A stretch of DNA of 64,000 nt from Chryseobacterium vaccae (GTDB lineage Bacteria > Bacteroidota > Bacteroidia > Flavobacteriales > Weeksellaceae), in contig NZ_VSWH01000001.1 in the NCBI RefSeq assembly GCF_009602705.1, forward strand, positions 310,001 to 374,000. The letters are read 5' to 3'. The notes below the pieces were generated by a model. That model saw only the letters and a program-made list of their open reading frames with translations. It was not told the DNA's origin and did no database searches. Shown here piece by piece: positions 26,801 through 35,928 of this stretch (position 1 is the stretch's first letter; each line of letters begins with the position of its first letter). A program made the translations under genes and the position numbers.

Positions 26801-27379
26801 ATGAGAATACTTTTCTATGCGTTTTTATGCTTTCCTTTTTCTCTTTTCTCACAGACGACGGCAAAGGTAGTTGGAATTTCAGATGGTGACACCATCACGG
26901 TTTTATTAGACGGAAACATTCAGAAGAAACTTCGGTTGGCAGAAGTAGACTGTCCGGAAAATAAGCAGCCATTTGGGAAAAATGCCAAACAATTCACCTC
27001 AGACCAGATTTTTGCTAAAAAAATCACTTTCACAGAAATCAAAACAGACCGATATGGACGTAGCATAGCCAAGGTATATTATGACAATGGAAAATACCTT
27101 TCCGCGGAAATTATTAAAGCAGGGTATGGATGGTGGTATTATACCTATTCCAAAGATAGTTTGCTCGGAAAAATGGAAAAATCGGCAAGAATCCGCAAGG
27201 TAGGTTTATGGCAGGATAAAAAAGCAATTTCTCCATGGGATTACCGTAAAAAAAGACGCGAAGAGGCTCTTAAAAAACGTCTGCAAAAACAAGCTGCAGA
27301 GCAATCTGAAAAGAAGAGGACAAAGTCATTGCACAATTCTTCAAAACAAGATAACAAACCAAATCAGGTAATTTATTAG
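26801..27379 (+). CDS. Secreted thermonuclease-like (SNase) protein
   Basis: A 192-residue protein with a Sec signal (FSLFSQ, residue about 18) and a staphylococcal-nuclease-like domain at about 20-145. The domain shows KVVGISDGDTITVLLDG, LRLAEVDCPENKQPFG, TDRYGRSIAKVY and ARIRKVGLWQ. These keep the acidic and Arg positions of the active site (D in GDTI, R in RLAEVD, R in RYGR). The Lys/Arg-rich tail could bind nucleic acid or the cell surface. It probably degrades extracellular DNA or RNA. It is not obviously part of the RHS locus upstream. Confidence 0.88.
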   Translation: MRILFYAFLCFPFSLFSQTTAKVVGISDGDTITVLLDGNIQKKLRLAEVDCPENKQPFGKNAKQFTSDQIFAKKITFTEIKTDRYGRSIAKVYYDNGKYLSAEIIKAGYGWWYYTYSKDSLLGKMEKSARIRKVGLWQDKKAISPWDYRKKRREEALKKRLQKQAAEQSEKKRTKSLHNSSKQDNKPNQVIY

Positions 27380-27868
27380 CTGAAACCCAATTTTCATCAA
27401 TCCAAATGAGTCCTGTGAAATAAAAATATTAGTCAGTAATCTTTATTTTGCAGAATATATTCAATAGAGGTGGACTTTAGTCCGCCTAAATGATAAAAAG
27501 ACCATCCATTGGCTTTGGCCAAAACCTATACAGTCAATTTGTAAAATCCGCAATAAATTAGAACTCGTGCATCCGTGGCAATGAAATTTTTTAACTACAA
27601 TAACACTTAAGTTTTTTTAAGAGACAAGCTCTACGTCGAGAAGTGCACTGCAATTTTTATTAACCATCGAATAAGAAATCTGCGCCATCTGCAAAATCAG
27701 CGAGCGATTTGAAAATAAAAAATGTGTATTGGTGATATGTTTTTTTACCACGCAAAAATGAAATCCTTTAGTTTCCAAAAAAACAGCTGCAATTTAAAAG
27801 CACACACAAGTTCGATGCTTTATCCAATAATTATTAACCAAAGTTAAAAAGTTGATTTCGAAAAATTG
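27380..27868. other. Gene-free gap with dispersed repeats
   Basis: A 489-base gap with no credible ORF. It holds one copy of the palindromic repeat (27459-27530) and the 17-base motif also found at 158 (here 27565-27581). It also holds several AATCTGCG-like words (for example near 27670-27710) like those in the gap after rsgA. Confidence 0.6.
27459..27530. repeat. Palindromic dispersed repeat (copy A)
   Basis: ATTCAATAGAGG, then the palindromic GGTGGACTTTAGTCCGCC (27469-27486, one mismatch pair), then about 40 bases similar to the copy at 55011-55080 (CCATT.GCTTT.GCCAAAACCTAT). A shorter relative lies at 38821-38850. Confidence 0.75.
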
Positions 27869-28285
27869 TTATAAATCTGCTTTCAGGAGCCCAAATCCTG
27901 AAGAAGCCGGCTCTTTACCAAAAAGGCAGGAGAATATATTCTGAAACTCGTGAATATACCTGCATCTGATTGAATTTCCATAAATCTTCAGTCCTTCAAG
28001 AAACTTTTTTGAGCTAAGATCAATATCGTATTTTATAAACGGTTCTGGTCTTTCATATCGGATTCTTCGTTCCGAACTGTAGGTACATGAAAATCCAAGC
28101 CTTTCAAGCCATTCTTCCGTAATTTGAATCGGTTGAATAGAAACGGCTGGTACAGAGAGACTTTGGGAATTGTTTTCAATTTTCACAAAATAATCATGAC
28201 TGATATTTTGGAAGATTTCAGTGATCGTATAAATCTGACTTTTGTACTCAACTAAATTTTTAATTTTAAGATCTGCTACATTCAT
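27869..28285 (-). CDS. Conserved hypothetical protein
   Basis: 138 residues from MNVADLKIKNLVEY. The frame opens 16 codons earlier, but MNVADLKIKNLV gives the N-terminus expected for this type. The pattern LKIKNLVEYKSQIYTITEI followed by IQPIQITEEWLERLGF recurs in many Bacteroidota proteins of phage or unknown origin: a small N-terminal barrel, then TEEWLxxxGF. The C-terminal half has no known motif. No signal peptide. Function unknown. Confidence 0.65.
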   Translation of the reverse strand: MNVADLKIKNLVEYKSQIYTITEIFQNISHDYFVKIENNSQSLSVPAVSIQPIQITEEWLERLGFSCTYSSERRIRYERPEPFIKYDIDLSSKKFLEGLKIYGNSIRCRYIHEFQNIFSCLFGKEPASSGFGLLKADL

Positions 28286-28488
28286 GATACTCTGGATTTT
28301 TGATGGTGAAAAGTGCTCAGTATACAAGTGCAAATACTATGCCTCGCATTGGATTTAAAACCCTGTATTTAGTGAATGTTTTGTTAATTTTTATGACTCA
28401 TATTTAATTATTTATTAAAATAAGTCTTCCTGCTCGTAAAAGATGGTCATTCCGGAAAAAATGAAATGTGGTAGCTATGTGGTATCTG

Positions 28489-29682
28489 TTATTTTGCTCT
28501 CAAATACTTGTTGTCAGATGCGAATAGAAATGAAACAGCTGCAGCAAAAATAATTACCCCTATGAAAAAATTCCAGGAGAAAGAATGGAGAAGATATCCC
28601 GTTCCGCTTCCCAGAATGCTGGAGCCGAAGTAATAAAAAAGCCAGTAAATAGACGTTGCAGAAGATTTTCCGCGTTTTGCCCGCAGAGCTGTCATCTGGC
28701 TGGCCATCGTATGAGCAGCAAAGAAAGCGAGCGTAAATAGCCCCAGACCGAAAATAATAATATAAATATTCTCAGAGAAAAGCAGTATCGCCCCTGCAAG
28801 CATGCATAGAATAGAACCATTCAAAATAAGAGAAGAATCCAGTCGTTTTGAAAGTCTGCTGGTGATCATCGTTCCGAAAACCCCGAAAATATACATTAAA
28901 AATATAAATGCAATCACAAAATGATTAAGGTAAAACGGACTGCCTTCTAATCTAAAGCTCAGGTAATTGTATACACTGACAAAAGCACCCATCAACAAAG
29001 CAGCAATACAGTACAAACGCAGCATATACGGATCTGTAAGAAACCGTTTCATCTGTTTTACCTTTAGAGAATAATCCATTTTTTGAGGATTGAAAAATCT
29101 GGAATCAGGAAATAGCTTCCAAAACACCAATCCAAGAAGTAAACTTTCTATTCCTATGATCAGTACAGCATTCCGCCATCCGAATTCTCCCGCTAAAATA
29201 GTTGCCAGTATTCTTCCGCTCATACCTCCGATTGTATTTCCACTGAGGTACATACTAATGGCAAGAGCTACCACAGATGCATGAACTTCTTCCGTAAGAT
29301 AGGCCAATGCAACGGAAGAAACTCCGGACACAACAAAACCTTTCAGAAATCCTGCGGCAATAAGAAAACTCAGATCGGGAATCCAGGCAGAAATAATAGT
29401 AAGCAGGGCAGAGGAGATCAGGGAAAAGACCATCAGGTTCTTTCTTGAATAAGAGTCTGCTTTAAAAGCAAAAAAGAGCAAACCTACAGCCATCCCAATT
29501 GTAGAGGAAGAAACAAGAAGAGAACTGTCGCCGGCGGTGGTTTTAAAATATTCTGCAACCATTGGAAGCATCGGCTGAAAAAGATAAAGCTGGGCAAATA
29601 CAGAAAGTCCCGAAAAGAAAATACAAAGTTTTATATACCGGAAACGGGCACTGCCTTTTTCTGCTTTTTCAGATGAATTCAT
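28489..29682 (-). CDS. MFS transporter (YnfM-like exporter)
   Basis: A 397-residue major facilitator with 12 predicted membrane spans. After a short polar N-terminus come SGLSVFAQLYLFQPMLPMVA and the loop-2/3 motif-like FKADSYSRKNLMV. A KGFVVSGVSSVALAYL and AISMYLSGNTIGGMSGRI region follows, typical of the YnfM/CynX-like drug and arabinose-type exporters. The substrate is unknown. It is a single gene on -, with a hairpin between it and the response regulator upstream. Confidence 0.85.
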   Translation of the reverse strand: MNSSEKAEKGSARFRYIKLCIFFSGLSVFAQLYLFQPMLPMVAEYFKTTAGDSSLLVSSSTIGMAVGLLFFAFKADSYSRKNLMVFSLISSALLTIISAWIPDLSFLIAAGFLKGFVVSGVSSVALAYLTEEVHASVVALAISMYLSGNTIGGMSGRILATILAGEFGWRNAVLIIGIESLLLGLVFWKLFPDSRFFNPQKMDYSLKVKQMKRFLTDPYMLRLYCIAALLMGAFVSVYNYLSFRLEGSPFYLNHFVIAFIFLMYIFGVFGTMITSRLSKRLDSSLILNGSILCMLAGAILLFSENIYIIIFGLGLFTLAFFAAHTMASQMTALRAKRGKSSATSIYWLFYYFGSSILGSGTGYLLHSFSWNFFIGVIIFAAAVSFLFASDNKYLRAK

Positions 29683-29815
29683 GATCTTTTGAGTTATAAA
29701 AATACCGGGTTTTTATGATGAAATATGAATTCTGTAAAGTTGCTGATATTTTTTTAATTAAAAAAATGGAGTATTCAATAAGAGCTATTGGCAGAAACAA
29801 TTATTATAAATGTCG

Positions 29816-29849
29816 CTGTATGGCCAAGTGAAAGAGGCTGGCCATACAG
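29816..29849 (-). terminator. Hairpin downstream of the response regulator
   Basis: A perfect 11-bp inverted repeat, CTGTATGGCCA with TGGCCATACAG, around a 12-base loop, 24 bases after the response regulator stop. There is no long T run, so it could be a transcript-end stabilising hairpin instead of a true terminator. Confidence 0.55.
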
Positions 29850-29872
29850 TTGCTGATGATATCATCGCTGGA

Positions 29873-30484
29873 TTAGTGCATCATTTCATGAACTTTGATC
29901 AGTTCAGCAATATTAGAAATATTCAGCTTTTTGAAAATCCTTTTTTTATAGGTACTTACCGTAGACATCTGAATGTCTAGTTTATTGGAAATTTCAAGAT
30001 TTCCGTATCCGTCTGCCAGCAGTTTGAAAATTTCATGTTCACGGGATGACAGCTTCTCTACAGGATTACTTTTTTTATTCTGAATGATCAGGCCGATCAG
30101 CTCTGCAGGATAATGATACCCTTTTTCTATGACTGACCTTACGGCTTCCCGGATCTCTTCTTCGCTGCTTTGCTTACTGAGATAACCTTCAGCACCTTCT
30201 CTGATGTACTGAATGGCAACATCTTTATCATATCCGGAAAATACAAGAATTTTAAGACTTTTCTGTATATCCTTAAGCTCAGTGATCATCCTTTTGTACT
30301 GGGTTCCGGGCATATCAATGTCCAGCAGAAGCAAATCATAATGACGTACGGCCAATTGTTCCTTGACCTGTTCATAATTTTCTGCAAAATCAATGTCAAG
30401 CTTGGGATACGCAGACTCCAGTACCAAAGCAGTTCCGGCTCTTACTACATAATGATCATCAGCGATTAAAATTCTTTCATTCAT
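29873..30484 (-). CDS. NarL/LuxR-family response regulator (orphan)
   Basis: A 203-residue two-domain regulator. The receiver domain at 1-120 has the acidic pair in ADDHYVVRAG, the phospho-acceptor Asp in LLLLDIDMPG (about residue 56), the FSGYD switch and LSKQS. The C-terminal LuxR helix-turn-helix at about 140-200 contains LSSREHEIFKLLADGYGNLEISNKL and STYKKRIFKKL. No histidine kinase is nearby, so its sensor must be elsewhere. A 143-codon ORF upstream overlaps its start by ATGA. Confidence 0.9.
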   Translation of the reverse strand: MNERILIADDHYVVRAGTALVLESAYPKLDIDFAENYEQVKEQLAVRHYDLLLLDIDMPGTQYKRMITELKDIQKSLKILVFSGYDKDVAIQYIREGAEGYLSKQSSEEEIREAVRSVIEKGYHYPAELIGLIIQNKKSNPVEKLSSREHEIFKLLADGYGNLEISNKLDIQMSTVSTYKKRIFKKLNISNIAELIKVHEMMH

Positions 30485-30912
30485 ATAATATTAGCTTTAA
30501 TAAGAGTTATTTCAATAGAGTTCCTTTTAGAGATATCCGGAGTTGAAACTAATGGAAGTGTTACTTGATTAGGAATGGATTTCCAACTTTTAAAATCAAA
30601 TTGATAGCATCCCATATTCTTTGAAATTTTGATCCTTCCTGCAGCTGGCTCTTCAGACATTTCCGTAGAGGTGGTTATTATGGCAATTTTTTGCCTGGTT
30701 TTAGAGGGTTTAAGACTAGTTATGTTGGTTAAAATATTTTTTGCGACATTCTTAAGAGCTATCCGGATAAAACCATACCTGTTCCGGACAAAAAACTTCG
30801 CCATGTTCAGCAAAAATTCGTTGTCTGTAATATACCGTGTAGAAGTATGACGCTGTTTGTAAATATTTGAAAATAATATTACAAAAAACAATGTCCGGGC
30901 TCTCAAATACAT
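30481..30912 (-). CDS. Uncertain ORF overlapping the response regulator start
   Basis: A 143-codon ORF ending in a TGA that overlaps the regulator ATG (ATGA), which favours real coding. Against it: a basic, unfamiliar sequence, no recognised domain, an N-terminus like a chance hydrophobic stretch (LFFVILFSNIY), and an antisense 73-codon ORF over the same DNA. It could be the decayed 3' end of a larger gene. Low confidence. Confidence 0.3.
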   Translation of the reverse strand: MYLRARTLFFVILFSNIYKQRHTSTRYITDNEFLLNMAKFFVRNRYGFIRIALKNVAKNILTNITSLKPSKTRQKIAIITTSTEMSEEPAAGRIKISKNMGCYQFDFKSWKSIPNQVTLPLVSTPDISKRNSIEITLIKANII

Positions 30913-31481
30913 AAATGATCTATGTTTTTCCGTATGATCAGTACAGAAATCTGTTAATAATAGTCATTTTACAAGCCAAAGTTTTTTAAGTGTGGGAATT
31001 ACTGAACGCATTTTTTCTCATAAATATTTCTATTTTTTGTGTTTTTGATTAAGGAGTTTTAGTTAAACACGTAAAATTAATAAAAATATACATATTAACT
31101 GCCATGGTATGGCTAATTTTGATATGAGTTTTATCTCCCCGAAAAGAGAGTAAATGAGATAAATTTTTCGTAAGAAAGAGATGTAGTTTCTTGAATAAGG
31201 TAAAAATGTGTTTAAGCTTTTCTCATTTTCAATGAATAGAAGAGATTTTTAAAACATCAATTGAAGAGCTGATAAAGCCTGAAATTCTGGAGCATTTAAA
31301 AATATACCATATACAGAATTCAAACGGAAGATATTCCCCTTTTTGTAATAAAAGTTCATGAAAAAAAACCTTGTGATAATTGTTTGTAAATGAATGATTT
31401 TCTTTGGTTTCCGAAAAGTTCACCATGTTCTTTTTTATTCTTATCTTTAATTTCATAGAGGAATTGTCTAAAAATATAAAG
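30913..31481. other. AT-rich intergenic region upstream of the AraC-type regulator
   Basis: About 570 bases with no convincing gene. The minus-strand ORFs of 102 and 137 codons that overlap 31229-31664 lie mainly antisense to the AraC-type gene and look like shadows. Probably holds promoters for the regulator and for the unit on the minus strand. Confidence 0.4.
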
Positions 31482-31865
31482 ATGACAAAAATGAAAAGAA
31501 GTGAAGAAATCACAAGCCAGTATTTTGCTTTTCTGGATAAGCATATCCTTGAGGTTATGAATGGCGTTACTCCTGAATTTATGGAACTCAATGAAATTGC
31601 AGGACAGCTCGCTGTTTCCCATACCCATCTTACCGATACCATAAAAAAAGAAAAAGGAAGGCATCCTTGCTACTTTTATGATGAAAAGATTATTGATACA
31701 GCCAAAACTATGCTTGCCGGTTCTGACAAATCTATTGCCGAGATTGCGAGAATTCTTACCTATGATCCGTCTAATTTTTCCAAGTTCTTTAAAAAAATGA
31801 CAGGCATCACCCCTGGAGACTTTAGAAAAATAAATAAAAATTCAGTTGAAAATAGTATTGGATAA
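31482..31865 (+). CDS. Small AraC-family helix-turn-helix regulator
   Basis: 127 residues from MTKMKRSEEI. The upstream 26 codons (MVSEKFTMFFFILIFNF) look like non-coding AT-rich sequence, so I chose the internal ATG. The AraC-type DNA-binding domain fills the protein: ELNEIAGQLAVSHTHLTDTIKKEKG as the first helix-turn-helix, and SIAEIARILTYDPSNFSKFFKKMTGITPGDFRK as the second with the family signature. There is no ligand-binding domain, so it is a minimal regulator. Target unknown. Confidence 0.82.
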   Translation: MTKMKRSEEITSQYFAFLDKHILEVMNGVTPEFMELNEIAGQLAVSHTHLTDTIKKEKGRHPCYFYDEKIIDTAKTMLAGSDKSIAEIARILTYDPSNFSKFFKKMTGITPGDFRKINKNSVENSIG

Positions 31866-32243
31866 CCCTCTTTAAGGATGATTAAAATAAGCAGATAGAC
31901 AGGGTTTTTTAGGTTTTTTCATCTTGTAGAGAAAAAAAGACAAAAATAATATTTTATAAATGAGGTGATTGTAATTGATAATCATCTTTTTTGTTATTTC
32001 TCTATTAATAGTGTTTTATGGTTGTCTTTTTTTTGTTAATTTAGGTTTCTTAAAAAGCTATCCAAACCATTAAAGCATAAAGTGAATTATTTAATAAAAA
32101 TAAAATTATTTGATTATCAGATATTAAGCGGTTTTTTTTTAAAATGTTTATAAATTTAATGTAAATGTTAAATTTTAACAAGCTTTATTAATCATATATT
32201 TGTTTATTCAAACAACTAATACATAATATAAACAACATTAAGG
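31866..32243. other. Promoter region of the oxoamine synthase/TetR operon
   Basis: 378 very AT-rich bases without a gene. They carry a TATATTTG -7 box at 32195-32202 and an inverted repeat TTGTTT-ATTC-AAACAA at 32200-32215 that overlaps the expected transcription start. A near-palindrome GTTAAATTTTAAC lies about 20 bases upstream. Confidence 0.5.
32195..32215 (+). promoter_or_regulatory. -7 box and putative operator of the oxoamine synthase/TetR operon
   Basis: TATATTTG (32195-32202) overlaps the perfect 6-4-6 inverted repeat TTGTTTATTCAAACAA (32200-32215), 28 bases before the ATG. Because the operon also encodes a TetR-type repressor, the repeat is a candidate autoregulatory site. This is inference from position. 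Confidence 0.35.
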
Positions 32244-33500
32244 ATGAGTATCGATTTTACTACAGCAACTTTTAAAGATTTTGAGAATATTCCTGACTTT
32301 AATATTCTTCAAAGAGCAGAAGCCTTCAGTGATTTCCTGGATTATATGAAATCCAACGGTCGTATGCACTACAGGCTTAGAAATACCACAGGAACCAATG
32401 CTACATTAAATGTAAGTATTGCAGATCAGAACAAGCAGTATGTAAGTTTTGTTTCCAGTGATTATTTAGGGTTTACACAACATCCGAAAGTAAAGAAGGC
32501 TGCCATTGAAGGAATTGAAGAATATGGGACAGGTACAGGAGCAACTCCTCTTATCGGTGGCTATTTTGATTATCATTACAGATTAGAAAAGAAAATTGCT
32601 GAATTTTTTGGAAGAGAAGCGGATGAAGCAGTAGTATTTACAACAGGGTATACAGCAAATAGTGCCATGTTGCAATGTCTTATGAAAGGAGAAGATCTTG
32701 CTATTTTAGATATGGCAGTACATGCCAGCGTACATGAAGGATGTGCATTTACCAATAAAAAGACATTTCAGCATAATAATCTGGAACATTTGGAACACAT
32801 TTTGAAGACATCAAAAGATCAGTACCGTACAAAGCTTGTCGTAATCGATGGTGTCTATTCCCAGGATGGTGATATTGCACATGTCAGAGAAATTTATGAT
32901 CTTGTGAAAAAATATAATGCCTTTCTAATGGTAGATGATGTTCATGGGATAGGAGTCTTGGGAAAAACCGGAAGAGGGACACTTGAACTGACAGATATGT
33001 TAGATAAAGTGGACATTATGACAGGAACTTTAAGTAAAACTTTCGGAAATCTGGGAGGATATGTGGTTGCAAATAAAAAAATTGTAACTTTCCTTAAATT
33101 CCAGTCACGCCAGCAGATATTTTCAGCAACCGCAACACCTTCTTCAGCAGGAGTGATCAAAGCTATTGAATTGATCGATGAAGAACCGGAATGGAGAGAA
33201 AAACTTTGGAATAATATTAATTATTTCAAAAAAGGACTGGATGATCTGGGATTAGATACAGGAATTACCTGCTCGGCAGTGGTCCCTGTAAAAATCGGAG
33301 ATCCGCACATAACAGGAGATGTAGGACGACTGCTTATGGAAAACGGGATTTACACCAATCCTATTATATATCCTGCCGTGTCAAGAAAAGATGCACGTAT
33401 CAGAATGAGCGTGACGGCAAGACACGAAAAAGAACACCTTGATAGAACTTTAAATGTATTTGAAGATATCAACAAAAAATTGCATATAGCAAAAAAATAA
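32244..33500 (+). CDS. Alpha-oxoamine synthase family PLP enzyme (serine palmitoyl-/cysteate acyltransferase or AONS-like)
   Basis: A 418-residue fold-type I PLP enzyme of the KBL/AONS/SPT family. Substrate-glycine loop GTGTGATPLIGGYFDYH near 95-110, AVHASVHEGC near 160, DDVHGIGVLGKTGRGT near 230, and the PLP lysine K265 in TLSKTFGNLGGY. Members condense an amino acid with an acyl-CoA or acyl-ACP. No biotin genes adjoin, and the next gene is a TetR-type regulator. In Chryseobacterium, sphingolipid-like sulfonolipids are made by such a condensing enzyme, so a lipid role is plausible. Which amino acid it uses cannot be read from the sequence. Confidence 0.82.
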   Translation: MSIDFTTATFKDFENIPDFNILQRAEAFSDFLDYMKSNGRMHYRLRNTTGTNATLNVSIADQNKQYVSFVSSDYLGFTQHPKVKKAAIEGIEEYGTGTGATPLIGGYFDYHYRLEKKIAEFFGREADEAVVFTTGYTANSAMLQCLMKGEDLAILDMAVHASVHEGCAFTNKKTFQHNNLEHLEHILKTSKDQYRTKLVVIDGVYSQDGDIAHVREIYDLVKKYNAFLMVDDVHGIGVLGKTGRGTLELTDMLDKVDIMTGTLSKTFGNLGGYVVANKKIVTFLKFQSRQQIFSATATPSSAGVIKAIELIDEEPEWREKLWNNINYFKKGLDDLGLDTGITCSAVVPVKIGDPHITGDVGRLLMENGIYTNPIIYPAVSRKDARIRMSVTARHEKEHLDRTLNVFEDINKKLHIAKK

Positions 33501-33506
33501 TAAATT

Positions 33507-34133
33507 ATGCCTAGAAAAGTAGTGCAAGGTCCCATCAGGGATAAGGAGAAAACCAAACAGAAACTGCTTGCAGCAGTTGGTAAAATCTTGAGAGTAAAAG
33601 GATACTCAGGATTAAAAGTTAGTAAAATCGCTGCCGTAGCAGGATTTGATAAAAAACTCATCTATGAGTATTTTGGAAGTACAGATAAGCTTATCGATGA
33701 ATATATCAGATCACAGGATTACTGGAGTAAAGTAAATCCGGAAAACGTAGATGTGGATCTTTCCGACGGAGGAAAAGAACTGACTAAAAAAGCTGTACTT
33801 GCTCAATTTGAAAGTCTTAAGAAAAACAAAGAACTACAGAAAATCATTCTTTGGGAACTTTCAGAAAGTAAGCCTATCCTTAGAAAACTGGTAGAACAAC
33901 GCGAAGAAGCCGGAGAAATTCTGTTTGAAAATATTATTGATCCTTATTTTGGTGATAAAGCGCTCAGAACAAGAGCTATTATGGCATTGCTTGTTTCCGG
34001 AGCCTATTATCTGAACCTGTATACAGGGTACAATGCAAGCAAATTCTGTGGCATTGATCTGAAAAGTGAAGAAGGAAGAAAAGCTATTGAAGAGGCTATT
34101 GTTGAAGTGATTGATTTATCTTACCAGAAATAA
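33507..34133 (+). CDS. TetR-family transcriptional regulator
   Basis: A 208-residue regulator with an N-terminal TetR helix-turn-helix at about residues 14-60 (KQKLLAAVGKILRVKGYSGLKVSKIAAVAGFDKKLIYEYFGS). The all-helical C-terminal domain is typical for ligand or effector sensing. It starts six bases after the oxoamine synthase, so the pair is one operon. Likely controls that operon, possibly through the inverted repeat at 32200-32215, or other lipid genes. Its ligand is unknown. Confidence 0.88.
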   Translation: MPRKVVQGPIRDKEKTKQKLLAAVGKILRVKGYSGLKVSKIAAVAGFDKKLIYEYFGSTDKLIDEYIRSQDYWSKVNPENVDVDLSDGGKELTKKAVLAQFESLKKNKELQKIILWELSESKPILRKLVEQREEAGEILFENIIDPYFGDKALRTRAIMALLVSGAYYLNLYTGYNASKFCGIDLKSEEGRKAIEEAIVEVIDLSYQK

Positions 34134-34222
34134 TGATGATTAAAAGTTTTCTTATTTGACCAAAATTAATTTTTTGTTGATAATTTGAAAACTTTAAATT
34201 TTCAAATTAAAACTATATTTCT

Positions 34223-34230
34223 TACTTTTG
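34223..34230 (+). promoter_or_regulatory. Promoter -7 box (TACTTTTG) of dnaX
   Basis: TACTTTTG lies four bases before the dnaX ATG, so a transcript from it would be leaderless or nearly so. Confidence 0.45.
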
Positions 34231-34234
34231 GCCA

Positions 34235-35928
34235 ATGGAAAATTTTATCGTATCTGCAAGAAAATACCGCCCGCAGCAGTTTGATACTGTGGTAGGGCAA
34301 TCCCATATTACGGATACTTTAGAACATGCAATTGAAGAAAATCAGCTGGCTCAGGCTCTGCTTTTCTGCGGACCTCGTGGTGTAGGTAAAACTACTTGCG
34401 CCAGAATTCTGGCAAGAAAAATCAATGAAAAGGACGGCTCCGTTTCAGAAGACGGCTTTGCTTACAACATTTATGAACTGGACGCGGCATCCAACAACTC
34501 CGTGGATGATATCAGGGAACTGATAGACCAGGTACGTTTTGCCCCTCAGGTAGGACAGTACAAAGTTTATATCATAGATGAGGTGCACATGCTGTCTTCT
34601 GCAGCCTTCAATGCTTTCCTTAAAACACTGGAAGAACCGCCGGCACATGCTATTTTTATTTTGGCTACCACAGAAAAGCATAAAATAATTCCTACCATTT
34701 TGTCCCGCTGCCAGATCTATGATTTCAAAAGAATCACTATAGAGGATATCCAGGGCCATTTAAGAAATATTGCTCAGAAAGAAAGCATTCAGTATGAAGA
34801 TGATGCTTTATATCTGATAGCCCAGAAAGCAGATGGTGCTTTAAGGGATGCACTTTCCATTTTCGATAGGCTCTCAACCTTTTCCCAAAAGAATATTACC
34901 CTGGCCAAAGCAGCCGAGGTTCTTAATATTCTGGATTACGATCAGTATTTAAATATAGTAGACCTCGCCAAAGAAAATAAAATCCCGGAAGTCCTTTTTG
35001 CATTTAATGAAATTGTAAAAAGAGGTTTTGATCCTCATATTTTTATAGCCGGCTTAGGCAACCATTTCAGGGACCTTATGATGGCTCAGAACGCTTCCAC
35101 CATCGAGTTGATTGAAGTGGGAGAGAGGACGAAGGCTAAATTTGTTGAGCAAAGCCAGAAATGGAATGCCCAACAGCTGATAGACGGTGTTGAGATCTGC
35201 AACCATGCGGATATTAATTATAAAAATTCCAAAAACCCTAGACTTACAGTTGAAATTGCACTGATGCAGCTGGCTTCTCTGACCGCTGGTTCAGGCGATA
35301 CTAAAAAAAAAAATTCCTGATACTGGCTCCGTTTCTTCATGAGAAACTGGAAATAAAAACTCCCGAAAAAGCTCATGAGAAACGAGAAGAAAAACCACAA
35401 CCAGCCGTTCAGACCGATGCTGTTCAGGAAACAGCAGTAAAAACAACGAAACCTTTATCAAGACAAGGAACAGCTTCTGGTTTCAGTATCAATTCATTTC
35501 TGAATAGAGAAGATGAAACAACCACTGAAGCAACAGTAGTCGTAAAAACTGACAATCTTCCCCAAAACCATTTTACAGATACAGATCTGCAGATGGCATG
35601 GAACCTTATGCTGAAACAGCTCCAGGCCAAAGACAGTTTCGCCTTCAATGCGGTGAAAGCCTTCAAATTGGTGAAGTCTGGTGAAAATCAGATTCGGGTT
35701 TTATACCCTTCAGATTCTGCAAAAGCTGAATTTGATAAGATCAGCGGGGAATTTTTCAACCATTTCAAAACAAAGGTACACAACCACGCTATTGAAATAG
35801 ATTATCAGAGAGACTTCGAAAATCTGAAAGTAGAAGTGGTTACTAAAAGAAAAATATTTGAAAAATTCATCGAAAAAAATCCACTTTTAAAAGATCTTGA
35901 TGATTTAATGAGGTTTGATTTGACATAA
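34235..35928 (+). CDS. dnaX: DNA polymerase III gamma/tau subunit DnaX, tau in the -1 frame after an A11 run
   Basis: The clamp-loader ATPase. The zero frame (34235-35320, 361 residues) has Walker A GPRGVGKT at 46-53, Walker B DEVH at 115-118, the sensor LATTEKHK and SRC. The zinc-module cysteines of E. coli DnaX are absent. It runs through an A11 tract and stops three codons later (KKKNS-stop). In the -1 frame the reading continues from the same tract (KKKKFLILAPFLHEKLEIKT) for about 200 more codons to 35928. The C-terminal part includes MAWNLMLKQLQAKDSFAFNAVKAF, as in a tau domain. So the short form is gamma-like and slippage gives a tau of about 564 residues. A homopolymer sequencing error is the main alternative. 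Confidence 0.88.
35303..35320 (+). other. dnaX: A11 slippage site and zero-frame stop in dnaX
   Basis: Eleven consecutive A bases at 35303-35313 are followed by TTCCTGA. The zero frame reads Lys-Lys-Lys-Asn-Ser-stop. The -1 frame is blocked by TAA at 35302 before the run and open afterwards, so tau can be reached only by slippage on the run (ribosomal -1, or insertion of one A in the RNA). The +1 frame closes at 35340. Confidence 0.8.

Noticed and set aside
26801..27379. Secreted nuclease as part of the RHS toxin system
   Set aside because: It has its own promoter and signal peptide, no RHS core and no immunity gene; a general extracellular nuclease is simpler.
31229..31664. Two long minus-strand ORFs (102 and 137 codons) opposite the AraC-type regulator
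   Set aside because: They lie mainly antisense to a clear helix-turn-helix gene; typical shadow frames of AT-rich DNA.
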